Counted from the first letter of the stretch, positions 1 to 6,603 are shown. The stretch: 13,093 nt of DNA from Bacteriovoracaceae bacterium (GCA_947448095.1 CANFNN010000059.1:1-13093), one strand, 5' to 3'. The notes: generated from the sequence alone by a model not told the origin. Numbers and translations are program-made.

Positions 1-1076
1 TCAAAGACCAGATAGAAATCATCACTCGTGACGTTGGCTATCACACTGTGACAAGCGTGTTCTACACTTCCAGGACGGGCCTCAGGAACATCATAGGTGA
101 TAGTCGGTCCATTCCACATATAAGAAGCTGTAACCGTACCTGAATAAGTACCAAACCCCACTAAGGCCACATTCTCTGGACCAAAAATTTCGCGAGCAAG
201 GCCTCCAATATTGACCTGACCATTAGTCACCATGTCTGTGGCACGGTAGTCACCGATATGAGTGTTGTGCTCCCAAACAATGGTCTTCGCATCCGTGCCG
301 TAATGCTCCAAAAGAATTTCAAGGGTGGACATCATGTGATTATCTCGCACGTTCCATGAGTCTTCATCTCCGAAAATCATCGCCCGGTAATAACTTTCAG
401 CATTTTTCACAATGCGAGCGTTCTGCTGAACATCAAACCAATCCTCTTGAAACGAGGCAGAAGATAGTTTTGCGTTGAGTGTGGAATTTAGGACATCGAT
501 AATTTCCTGTTTACAACCTTCCGGAGTCTTGAACAGAGATCTGGCATAGGATTTTTCGTCGTGTCGGTAAGCATCTAAACAGCCATATTTCTCTGCTGCA
601 ATTAACGCCAATTGAGGGTCAATGGTTTTCAACTTCAATAAAACCTGATCGATCGATTCATAAAAGGAATAGACATCAAGACCATGAAATCCCACCGGAG
701 AAGAGTTGTGCTCATTCCATCCTTTTAACCAGTCAACAAACGATAAAAATTCAGTATTCGCCCACATCCAAGTTGGCCAGCGATCAAACGAAGAGAGAAC
801 ATCAAAACTAGTCCCCTGTTCTTTTCCTTGAACAAAACGATTAATCTTCTGACAAGGAGGCCAATCCCCTTCCACTGCAACAAAATTGAAACCATGATTC
901 ATAATGAGCTCTTGAGTAATATGCTGCCTCCACTCATAAAACTCTTTAGTACCGTGACTTGCCTCTCCCAACATGACAATTTTTTTGTCTTTAAGGGATC
1001 GTACCAACGGACCAATTCCCTGCTTTTCATGCAGTGGATGCGCCGACTTAATAAGTTCATCTAGGTAATTGTTCAT
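1..1076 (-). CDS. Erythromycin esterase family hydrolase (C-terminus cut off by window edge)
   Basis: Reading leftward from ATG at 1076, 358 codons stay open to the window edge, so the C-terminus is missing. The family signature is clear: GEASHG at residues 37-42, EGDWP at 69-73 and WEHNTHIGD at 268-276. In characterised Ere enzymes the matching Glu and His residues form the active site that hydrolyses the macrolide lactone. Here they would be E38, H41, E69, H270 and H273. Most chromosomal members have no proven link to macrolide resistance, so the natural substrate is unknown. The start is fixed by an ATGA overlap with the stop of the upstream phosphoribosyltransferase and by GGAG 9 bases before the ATG, so the two genes are probably translationally coupled. 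No signal peptide is visible, which suggests a cytosolic protein. Family assignment is firm; function is not. Confidence 0.9.
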   Translation of the reverse strand, partial: MNNYLDELIKSAHPLHEKQGIGPLVRSLKDKKIVMLGEASHGTKEFYEWRQHITQELIMNHGFNFVAVEGDWPPCQKINRFVQGKEQGTSFDVLSSFDRWPTWMWANTEFLSFVDWLKGWNEHNSSPVGFHGLDVYSFYESIDQVLLKLKTIDPQLALIAAEKYGCLDAYRHDEKSYARSLFKTPEGCKQEIIDVLNSTLNAKLSSASFQEDWFDVQQNARIVKNAESYYRAMIFGDEDSWNVRDNHMMSTLEILLEHYGTDAKTIVWEHNTHIGDYRATDMVTNGQVNIGGLAREIFGPENVALVGFGTYSGTVTASYMWNGPTITYDVPEARPGSVEHACHSVIANVTSDDFYLVF

Positions 1077-1747
1077 AAAGATTGTCTCCTCTCTTCTTCA
1101 TTTGTGTGAAACTGCTTAAGTGTTAAAAGAACTTCCTGATCGGTGACGGGTTTAAAATTGATGTACCACTGGCCAACTCCTGAAAATAAAGGAGGACGTT
1201 GAAGACAAAAGACTTTATCGGCATACTTCTCTAACCAGGGATCGTTATCTTTAGGACATACCGGAGAAGCAATAATGACTTTTTCAGGGCCCATGGAACG
1301 AACGTATCTGGCGGCAGCTGCTGCAGTGACTCCCGTAGCGATACCGTCATCAACCAGGATAACAGTTCGGCCCAAGATACGAGGAAGCGTTCGGTGTCCA
1401 CGGTATTGACTGATTCTTCGCTTCAATTCCCATTTCTCATCTTCCACAATTTCCTTAATGTCATCAGCATAATAGCTCTCAGACAAAAGCGTCGAGTTAC
1501 TAAAAAGAGGCTTTAAGTCCTCACTCATGGCGCCAATTCCGTATTCTTTATTTGAGGGAGACCCAATTTTTCGCACAACTAAAACATCAAGGGTTGCATT
1601 CAACTTAAGAGCAATTTCTTTGGCAACAGGAACTCCTCCTCGGGGAAGTGCCAACACAAGTGGATCCGTTAGTTTCAAAGTGACGAGTTCATCAGCAAGT
1701 AATTTCCCTGCTTCAGATCTGTCAGCAAATAAGTGTGGGTAGTCCAT
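1073..1747 (-). CDS. Phosphoribosyltransferase-domain protein (COG1926-like), copy 1
   Basis: A 224-residue type I phosphoribosyltransferase fold protein. The PRPP-binding loop is VILVDDGIATGVT at 129-141, with its paired acidic residues D133 and D134. Other conserved stretches are LPRGGVPVA at 34-42, VVRKIG at 57-62 and EYGIGAMSED at 68-77. These match the orphan 'predicted phosphoribosyltransferase' group often found near Ere-like hydrolases, not a named salvage enzyme, so the acceptor substrate is unknown. The frame is open further upstream to 1795, but ATG at 1747 has a GGGAGA Shine-Dalgarno just before it and begins at the same point as the paralogue at 5624-6295. The two align without gaps through all the main motifs. 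It is first in a leftward pair with the Ere-family gene (ATGA overlap). No convincing promoter was identified in the 160-base divergent gap. Confidence 0.9.
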   Translation of the reverse strand: MDYPHLFADRSEAGKLLADELVTLKLTDPLVLALPRGGVPVAKEIALKLNATLDVLVVRKIGSPSNKEYGIGAMSEDLKPLFSNSTLLSESYYADDIKEIVEDEKWELKRRISQYRGHRTLPRILGRTVILVDDGIATGVTAAAAARYVRSMGPEKVIIASPVCPKDNDPWLEKYADKVFCLQRPPLFSGVGQWYINFKPVTDQEVLLTLKQFHTNEEERRQSL

Positions 1748-1857
1748 TTTATTTCTCCCGTGAGTCAAACTTGTTGTGCTGCTCCCTTGAACCAAACATA
1801 ATTTTAAGTGGAACTCAAATAGATGGCCCTGATACTAGTCAGCATGAGAATTGATTT

Positions 1858-1885
1858 TTGACATGATAAAAGTTCTGAGTATGCT
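1858..1885 (+). promoter_or_regulatory. Sigma-70-like promoter of the Crp/Fnr gene
   Basis: A perfect -35 TTGACA lies at 1858-1863. After a 16-base spacer comes TATGCT at 1880-1885, which keeps the key first, second and last bases of the -10 element. Transcription would start near 1892, giving a leader of roughly 16 bases that holds the GGAGG at 1897-1901. This argues against translation from the upstream in-frame ATG at 1851. Confidence 0.6.
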
Positions 1886-1907
1886 CAACTGGGAATGGAG
1901 GTCAAAG

Positions 1908-2627
1908 ATGAATGATTCCAAGTGCCAAACTAACTGTAACGGTTGCCCTGCTTTCTCAAATAGTATTTTCAACAGGATCGATCATAAAAGCACAGACTTT
2001 TTAGCTGAACAGAAAGTTGTCACTCATTATAAAAAAGGTGAAACCATTTTTCACCAAGGCACTCCCTCTTTTGGCGTTTACTGTATTGGACAAGGTAAGG
2101 TCAAACTCAGTAAAGTCAATGCAGCAGGAGGAGAGACCATTTTCCTTATCGCACCTTCAGGAAAACTGACAGGCTATCAGGACCATGTTCATCAAAGCGA
2201 ATACCTGACGACTGCCACTGTTTTAGAGAACACCAGTGCATGCTTCCTCTCAAATGATGTATTAACACATTTGATATTAACTCAACCAAGTGTTGCGATA
2301 AACTTATTACAACAAACAGTCGCTTCCATGGAAACGTCACTTTCCTATGGGCACGCTTCGACACATATGAGCGCTAAAAATAGGGTTGCAAGCTTAGTTT
2401 TAAATCTAGGGAAAAATTTTGGCATAGAGATGGATGGAAAAATAAAGATCGACATTCGTTTAACCCGACATGAAATGGCCTCAATGGTAGGAACTGCGAG
2501 TGAAACGATGATTCGCTCTCTGACTGAATTAAAACAATTGGGCATTCTAGAGCAAGAAGGTAATTATCTCATGATTACCGACATGAATAAGCTTCATCAC
2601 TTATCCATTTCAAGCCACTCCTATTAA
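1908..2627 (+). CDS. Crp/Fnr-family transcriptional regulator
   Basis: A 239-residue regulator with an N-terminal cyclic-nucleotide-binding-type beta-roll (about 30-125), a dimerisation helix (about 130-160) and a C-terminal winged helix-turn-helix (about 185-222). The N-terminus carries C6, C10 and C13 in a CxxxCxxC arrangement resembling the start of the E. coli FNR cluster motif. C112 (in NTSACFLSND) sits where FNR has its distal ligand C122. The third N-terminal FNR cysteine (C29) has no obvious equivalent, so an oxygen-labile Fe-S cluster is possible but uncertain. The recognition helix has E199 and R203 (SETMIRSL), conserved in both FNR and CRP, with Ile where FNR has Ser. The ATG at 1908 is chosen because GGAGG at 1897-1901 precedes it and the upstream ATG at 1851 lies before the likely promoter. 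It is monocistronic and could act at the FNR box at 13005-13018, which is inference. Confidence 0.9.
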   Translation: MNDSKCQTNCNGCPAFSNSIFNRIDHKSTDFLAEQKVVTHYKKGETIFHQGTPSFGVYCIGQGKVKLSKVNAAGGETIFLIAPSGKLTGYQDHVHQSEYLTTATVLENTSACFLSNDVLTHLILTQPSVAINLLQQTVASMETSLSYGHASTHMSAKNRVASLVLNLGKNFGIEMDGKIKIDIRLTRHEMASMVGTASETMIRSLTELKQLGILEQEGNYLMITDMNKLHHLSISSHSY

Positions 2628-2628
2628 T

Positions 2629-2664
2629 AAAAATCTGGTGCGGGAGCGAGACTCCCCCACACCA
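2629..2664 (-). terminator. Intrinsic terminator of the cytosolic hsp20 gene
   Basis: A hairpin lies between the convergent ends of the Crp/Fnr gene and hsp20. TGGTGCGGGAG at 2636-2646 pairs with CTCCC and CACCA in 2652-2664, with a small bulge. Read leftward, it is followed by GATTTTT (2635-2629), a proper U-tract, so it terminates the hsp20 transcript. Read rightward, it has no U-tract, though the hairpin may still help the Crp/Fnr transcript end. Confidence 0.7.
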
Positions 2665-2673
2665 AAATAGACT

Positions 2674-3138
2674 TTAAGACTTCATGATAGGAATTTTCTT
2701 CGTTTTATGATTACTAGCCTTCACTTTATCCATTTCTACCGTCAAGATCCCATCTTTATAGGAAGCTTTGACTGAATCAGGATTCACTTCCTCATCAAGA
2801 GGAATACAGCGATAAAAGCTTCCGTAGCTAAACTCTGACGAAAAGAATCCTTCATCTTCTTTACTTGTTTCCGTTTTGCGCTCCCCTTCAAGAATTAAAT
2901 TATTATCCTGAAGACTAACACTAATATCACTTTCCTTAATCCCTGGAACTTCGGCACAAATAGTATAATGTTTCTCTTTTTCTTTAATTTCTAATTTGGG
3001 AGAAAATTCAGTGATATCTGTTCCAACGGACCCGAAATCGCGGCCAAATCGATCAAATAAATTATTCATCTCTCTTTGCCACAGACTCACAGGATTCGTA
3101 ACTCGGGTGGCGAGAGATTGATTTTTAAATAAAGACAT
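2674..3138 (-). CDS. Small heat shock protein, Hsp20/alpha-crystallin family (cytosolic)
   Basis: A 154-residue small heat shock protein, an ATP-independent holdase that binds unfolding proteins. A short N-terminal arm with LWQREMNNLFDRF at 19-31 precedes the alpha-crystallin domain at about 46-140. The domain shows the PGI turn (65-67), the EGERK stretch (84-88) and the family motif ASYKDGILTVEM (125-136). The C-terminal extension holds an IxI anchor, IPI at 149-151, used for oligomer assembly. No signal peptide is present. The start has a strong AGGAGG Shine-Dalgarno at 3145-3150. The gene is divergent from groEL and shares a 152-base regulatory gap with it. That gap contains a 28-bp palindrome and a sequence complementary to this Shine-Dalgarno, both described separately. 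A second, exported Hsp20 lies at 4915-5601. Confidence 0.95.
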   Translation of the reverse strand: MSLFKNQSLATRVTNPVSLWQREMNNLFDRFGRDFGSVGTDITEFSPKLEIKEKEKHYTICAEVPGIKESDISVSLQDNNLILEGERKTETSKEDEGFFSSEFSYGSFYRCIPLDEEVNPDSVKASYKDGILTVEMDKVKASNHKTKKIPIMKS

Positions 3139-3144
3139 AAATTT

Positions 3145-3191
3145 CCTCCTGGTGTTTTGTAAAAGCTCATTATTATTTTATTCAAAGGAGG
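3145..3191 (-). promoter_or_regulatory. Possible SD-sequestering 5' UTR hairpin of hsp20 (RNA thermometer candidate)
   Basis: On the leftward strand, CCTCCT (3191-3186) is a perfect complement of the hsp20 Shine-Dalgarno AGGAGG (3150-3145), with an AU-rich loop of about 35 bases between. Such pairing is how known small-heat-shock RNA thermometers block translation at low temperature. It works only if transcription starts upstream of 3191. A -10-like TAAAAT at 3180-3175, inside the loop, would place the start too far downstream. Only six pairs are contiguous. Confidence 0.25.
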
Positions 3192-3215
3192 CGAACCCGA
3201 AATGACTTTGAACAT

Positions 3216-3243
3216 TTAGTGCTGTGATTAATGTCAGTGCTAA
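3216..3243. promoter_or_regulatory. 28-bp imperfect palindrome between hsp20 and groEL (CIRCE-like operator candidate)
   Basis: The left half TTAGTGCTGTGATT and right half AATGTCAGTGCTAA match as inverted copies at 10 of 14 positions, following the pattern TTAGnnCTGnnATT and its mirror. Read leftward, the outer arm begins TTAGCACTG, which matches 8 of 9 bases of the HrcA-binding CIRCE arm TTAGCACTC. The other arm is weaker and the spacing is 10 rather than 9. The centre is about 61 bases before the groEL start codon and about 91 before the hsp20 start codon. It could be a degenerate CIRCE or the site of another dimeric regulator. Confidence 0.5.
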
Positions 3244-3290
3244 AAGTGTGTGAATGGTAAAAGATAGCAGCAAGAAACCAAGGATGAAAA

Positions 3291-4910
3291 ATGTCAAAAG
3301 AACTTCACTTTGAATCAGATGCCCAAACCAGACTACTTCAGGGTGCTACGATTCTGACCAATGCTGTGAAACTTACACTGGGGCCAAAATCAAAAAGTGT
3401 GCTAATTGAGAGAAAATGGGGAAAACCCATTGTCTGTAACGATGGAGTGACGATTGCCAAAGAAATTGACCTGAAAGATCCCGTGGAAAACATGGGAGCT
3501 CAAATGATCAAAGAAGTTGCAGAATTAACGGGGGATGCTGTGGGCGACGGAACCAGTACGGCCACGATTCTCGCACATGCCATACTGAGTGAAGGGATTA
3601 AAAATATTACGGCAGGGGCAAGCGCAGTGGATTTGAAACGGGGTTTAGATCGCGGGGTGAAGGCTGCGATTGAATCGATTCGTAAACTTTCCAAAACTAT
3701 TACAAGCCGCCAAGAAATGGAACAAGTGGCAACCATCTCAGCTCATAATGATATGGGGATAGGAAAATTTGTTGCCGATGCGATTGAGAAAGTCGGCAAA
3801 GATGGAATTGTGACAGTGGAAGAGGCAAGAGGAACAGAAACCGTGGTCGAAGTTGTAAATGGAATGCAGTTTGAGCGGGGCTACCTCTCACCCTATTTTG
3901 TTACTGATACCGTTAAGATGGAAACGAAACTCGAAAATCCTTTGATCCTTATTTATGATAAAAAGATTGGAAGTATTGAACCCCTAGTCCCAGTGCTTGA
4001 AAAGATTATTAAGACTGGTCAGCCACTCTTGATTATTGCAGAGGACGTAGAAAACGAAGCTCTCGCGATGCTCGTAGTGAATAAAATTCGAGCAACCTTA
4101 AGCTGCGTAGCTGTTAAAACTCCAGGGTACGGTGAGCCCCGAAAAGAGATGTTGCAAGATATTGCCATCCTCACCGGTGCTCAGGTTATAACTTCTGAGC
4201 TGGGAATGAGTCTTGAAAATTTACAAATGGAGCAACTAGGTCATGCTGATCAGGTGATTGTGAACAAAGATCACACAACTATTATTGGCGGAAGTGGCGA
4301 TAAAAAAGCCATTCAAGAGCGTATTGAGCAGTTAAAGATAAGAATTGAAAAGAACAAAAGTAATTTTGTTCAAGAGAAGCTATCTGAAAGGCTTGGAAAA
4401 TTAAGCGGTGGCGTGGCCGTCATACGGGTGGGAGCTCCCTCTGAAGCAGAATTAAAAAGTAAAAAAGAAGCCTTGGATGATGCCATTTCGGCCACCAAAG
4501 CCGCCGTTGCTGAAGGAATTGTTCCAGGGGCAGGCCTATCACTACTGCGATCAATTGAGGCGCTCACAATAGAAGAGAACGCGACTTTTGGTGACGTAAA
4601 AACTGGGATTCAAATATTGAAACATGCCTTAGAAGCACCCACACGCCAAATTGCCATTAACAGTGGAGATGATGCGGGAGTGGTAGTCAATGAAATGCGC
4701 AAAGGTACGGGAAACTATGGCTATGATGCTTCTAAGCGCAGCTATGTGGACCTAGTTGAATCGGGCATAATTGACCCCACAAAGGTGGTACGGATTGCCC
4801 TTGAGAATGCTGTCTCAGTTGCTAGTACTTTATTATTAACCCAAGCGACGATGTCAGAAGAATTAAAGACAGAAAAAGCTGACCCAAACATTGGGTCAGC
4901 GATGCACTAG
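3291..4910 (+). CDS. groEL: GroEL-family chaperonin, solitary copy (60 kDa chaperonin)
   Basis: A 539-residue group I chaperonin that would form ATP-driven folding rings with a GroES partner. The ATP-site residues are intact: LGPK at 30-33, D51 in CNDGVT, D86 in the GDGTSTAT loop (the usual GDGTTTAT with one Thr changed to Ser) and D397 in LDDAI. The apical hydrophobic substrate groove is kept: YLSPYF at 198-203, VLEK at 235-238 and LVVN at 261-264. The protein ends KADPNIGSAMH instead of the Gly-Gly-Met tail of the housekeeping GroEL. No groES gene lies upstream or downstream, so this is probably a second, stress-associated copy that relies on GroES encoded elsewhere. AAGGAT at 3280-3285 is the Shine-Dalgarno. 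The last codons overlap the terminator of the convergent operon. No clear groEL promoter hexamers could be assigned. Confidence 0.96.
   Translation: MSKELHFESDAQTRLLQGATILTNAVKLTLGPKSKSVLIERKWGKPIVCNDGVTIAKEIDLKDPVENMGAQMIKEVAELTGDAVGDGTSTATILAHAILSEGIKNITAGASAVDLKRGLDRGVKAAIESIRKLSKTITSRQEMEQVATISAHNDMGIGKFVADAIEKVGKDGIVTVEEARGTETVVEVVNGMQFERGYLSPYFVTDTVKMETKLENPLILIYDKKIGSIEPLVPVLEKIIKTGQPLLIIAEDVENEALAMLVVNKIRATLSCVAVKTPGYGEPRKEMLQDIAILTGAQVITSELGMSLENLQMEQLGHADQVIVNKDHTTIIGGSGDKKAIQERIEQLKIRIEKNKSNFVQEKLSERLGKLSGGVAVIRVGAPSEAELKSKKEALDDAISATKAAVAEGIVPGAGLSLLRSIEALTIEENATFGDVKTGIQILKHALEAPTRQIAINSGDDAGVVVNEMRKGTGNYGYDASKRSYVDLVESGIIDPTKVVRIALENAVSVASTLLLTQATMSEELKTEKADPNIGSAMH
4873..4900 (-). 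terminator. Intrinsic terminator of the leftward operon, embedded in the groEL 3' coding end
   Basis: Perfect 10-base arms GCTGACCCAA (4878-4887) and TTGGGTCAGC (4891-4900) are separated by a 3-base loop. Read leftward the hairpin is followed at once by TTTTT (4877-4873), a textbook rho-independent terminator for the operon whose last stop is at 4915. Read rightward there is no U-tract. The whole element lies inside groEL and encodes part of its C-terminal tail. Confidence 0.85.
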
Positions 4911-4914
4911 AAAT

Positions 4915-5601
4915 TTAAAGTATTGAGGCTTGATGACCTTTACGGGCCTTGGTTTTATCTATATGCACTTGAAGCACACCATCTTTATAGTTCGTTTTCA
5001 TACTGCCCGCATTCACATTCTCTTTAAGATGAATGGTGCGGCTGAATTCCCCATAAGAGATCTCTGTTGAAGAAATGCCTTTTTCTTCTTTTTTAATCTC
5101 AACTTTTTTCTCACCTTTAATGATTAAATCCTGCTTCACGAGCTTTACTTCGATTGCCTCTTGCGAGATGCCTGGAATTTCTGCCTTCACATCGTAGGAA
5201 TTTTCATTCTCAACAATTTCAATTCGGGGGTTGTGAGTCCTTTCATGGAGGCCAAACCGAGTGAACAGTTTTGCTGTATCTTCCTGAAGTCTTCGCATTT
5301 CAGTTTCTAATTCATGCTGAACTGTTAAGAATTCATCTGAGATATCGCCTTTTTGCTTCGGTGCTATTTTTTTTCGCAGACTAAGCATTTGATCTAATTC
5401 TTTTTTTTCATTAGCAATAAATCGGTCATTTAATTCCCTGACCTCTTTAGAGGTTGTCTTGTCTGTGTAGGTTTTCATTCTTTCAAGGCTGCTTTTTTGA
5501 TGATTAATCATAAGATCAAGCGAATCCACTTCACTCATCCCATAGGCGAGTGCAGTTGACCCTAAGGCCCAGAATAAAATTAATTTTATATAAAATCGCA
5601 T
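4915..5601 (-). CDS. Exported Hsp20-domain protein with an N-terminal helical, DUF305-like region
   Basis: A 228-residue protein, far longer than a usual Hsp20 of about 150. It begins with a clear type I signal peptide: R2 and K6, a hydrophobic core (7-18) and ALA at 17-19, the likely cleavage site before Y20. Residues 31-75 (MINHQKSSLERMKTY, then a helix ending LDQMLSL) resemble the helical His/Met pattern of DUF305 proteins. This is a pattern resemblance only, not a confirmed domain. A charged helical linker (about 85-118) leads to the alpha-crystallin domain (about 123-216) with PGI at 143-145 and TNYKDGVLQVHI at 203-214. The C-terminus lacks a clear IxI anchor. A periplasmic holdase role is inferred. 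It is last in the leftward operon, 22 bases after the phosphoribosyltransferase, with GGAG 9 bases before the ATG. Confidence 0.88.
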   Translation of the reverse strand: MRFYIKLILFWALGSTALAYGMSEVDSLDLMINHQKSSLERMKTYTDKTTSKEVRELNDRFIANEKKELDQMLSLRKKIAPKQKGDISDEFLTVQHELETEMRRLQEDTAKLFTRFGLHERTHNPRIEIVENENSYDVKAEIPGISQEAIEVKLVKQDLIIKGEKKVEIKKEEKGISSTEISYGEFSRTIHLKENVNAGSMKTNYKDGVLQVHIDKTKARKGHQASIL

Positions 5602-5623
5602 AAAACTTGTCTCCGCTTAAGGT

Positions 5624-6295
5624 TTATAAAGAAAGCTCTCTTTTCGTTTCTGGATGGTAATGACTTAAGATGGTCATAACCTCAGCATCACTCACTTGGT
5701 TAAATTCTTCATACCAAAGACCAATGGCAGTCAAATTCATAGGCTTATATGGGCAGATCACTTCATCAATATTATCCATCAAAAGTTTACTGGGATGATG
5801 GGGGCCAACAGGAACAGCTAAGTAGATTTTTTGGGCTCCCCTCTTTTTTAGAAAACGCCCAGCCGCAGCGGCGCTCACCCCTGTCGCGAGACCATCATCG
5901 ACAAGAATAACTGTACGATTTTTAATTTCAGGCAAACTCCGCTCCCCTCTATACATACGAATGCGGCGGGACAGTTCCTTCTTTTCGGCTTTCACAATCT
6001 CTTTGACTTCCTCTTCTAGGTCCTCAAAAGGTAAAAGTTCGCCAGCGTTAAAGAGAGGATCTAAGTCTTCACTAAGAGCGCCAATCCCATATTCAGGATT
6101 AAATGGAGCACCAATTTTTCTGACGATGAGAACATCTAGGGGAACTTGTAACTTTTGAGCGATAAGGTCTGCAACTGGTACGCCTCCTCGAGGCAAGGCC
6201 AGAATCACTGGATTCAGGATATTTCTTTGCTCCAAAACCTGAGCAAGAACTCTTCCCGCGTGTTGTCTGTCCTTGTAAGTCATTTGAGTGCTCAT
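5624..6295 (-). CDS. Phosphoribosyltransferase-domain protein (COG1926-like), copy 2
   Basis: A 223-residue paralogue of the protein at 1073-1747, aligning without gaps through the main motifs: LPRGGVPVA at 34-42, VRKIG at 58-62, EYGIGALSED at 68-77 and the PRPP loop VILVDDGLATGVS at 129-141 (D133, D134). The acceptor substrate is unknown. An upstream in-frame ATG exists at 6319. The ATG at 6295 is preferred because it overlaps the preceding stop as ATGA (6292-6295), implying translational coupling, and because it gives an N-terminus like the paralogue's. The local Shine-Dalgarno is weak (GTGAAG), as expected for a coupled start. Its operon partners are a small membrane protein, a cysteine-rich DUF1540-type protein and an exported Hsp20. 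The other copy is paired with an Ere-like hydrolase instead. Confidence 0.9.
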   Translation of the reverse strand: MSTQMTYKDRQHAGRVLAQVLEQRNILNPVILALPRGGVPVADLIAQKLQVPLDVLIVRKIGAPFNPEYGIGALSEDLDPLFNAGELLPFEDLEEEVKEIVKAEKKELSRRIRMYRGERSLPEIKNRTVILVDDGLATGVSAAAAGRFLKKRGAQKIYLAVPVGPHHPSKLLMDNIDEVICPYKPMNLTAIGLWYEEFNQVSDAEVMTILSHYHPETKRELSL

Positions 6296-6594
6296 GACTT
6301 CACCACACAGGTTAAACAATTAATTTGACCATTTACTAGACCAACAGAAATACTCGCGGCCATACATTCAAAATCCTGATTATTTTGACAGGCATCTACC
6401 TTACACGCCCCTACCCCTGCAGAGCGCTGAATATTTCTATTATGATTCTTGGTTTCAAAATACGTATCACATCCAGGATTGATCCCGTCCCCAATCGTGA
6501 TCGCCTTAGCATGACAGCCATTGTTGACGTTATAGCCACATTTAGACACATCACATTTAGCGATGGGAGGCATTTCATTTAATATCAGTGCCAT
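6292..6594 (-). CDS. Cysteine-rich protein with two DUF1540-like repeats
   Basis: A 100-residue protein made of two similar cysteine motifs. The first has C14, C19, C27 and C42 (C-x4-C-x7-C-x14-C). The second has C64, C69, C77 and C93 (C-x4-C-x7-C-x15-C), plus an extra C96. The first, with KCDVSKCGYNVNNGCHAKAI at 13-32, matches the DUF1540 pattern. Binding of zinc or another metal is likely from the cysteine spacing but unproven, and the function is unknown. A good AAGGAG Shine-Dalgarno precedes the ATG, overlapping the stop of the membrane-protein gene 9 bases upstream. The stop overlaps the phosphoribosyltransferase start (ATGA). No signal peptide is seen. Confidence 0.85.
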   Translation of the reverse strand: MALILNEMPPIAKCDVSKCGYNVNNGCHAKAITIGDGINPGCDTYFETKNHNRNIQRSAGVGACKVDACQNNQDFECMAASISVGLVNGQINCLTCVVKS

Positions 6595-6603
6595 AAATTC
6601 TCC

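Noticed and set aside
1..1076. Calling the Ere-family gene a macrolide resistance gene
   Set aside because: Family motifs are present, but most chromosomal members are not resistance enzymes, and the operon context points to another role.
1748..1857. Promoter for the leftward phosphoribosyltransferase-Ere pair
   Set aside because: AT-rich stretches such as AAAATTAT occur on the minus strand, but no -35/-10 pair with acceptable spacing and no -24/-12 element could be supported.
3202..3219. Five-codon reading frame MTLNI upstream of groEL, after AAAGGAGG at 3184-3191
   Set aside because: The Shine-Dalgarno spacing is long (10 bases), the peptide has no regulatory pattern and it may not be transcribed. 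AAAGGAGG is better explained, if at all, by pairing on the other strand.
3224..3237. FNR-like site GTGATTAATGTCAG in the hsp20-groEL gap
   Set aside because: Only 7 of 10 consensus positions match, and its centre differs from that of the stronger 28-bp palindrome that contains it.
5495..5520. Palindromic TGATTAATCA and nearby GATCAAG as a regulatory site
   Set aside because: It lies inside the exported Hsp20 coding region, does not have FNR-box spacing and is a short AT-rich palindrome likely by chance.
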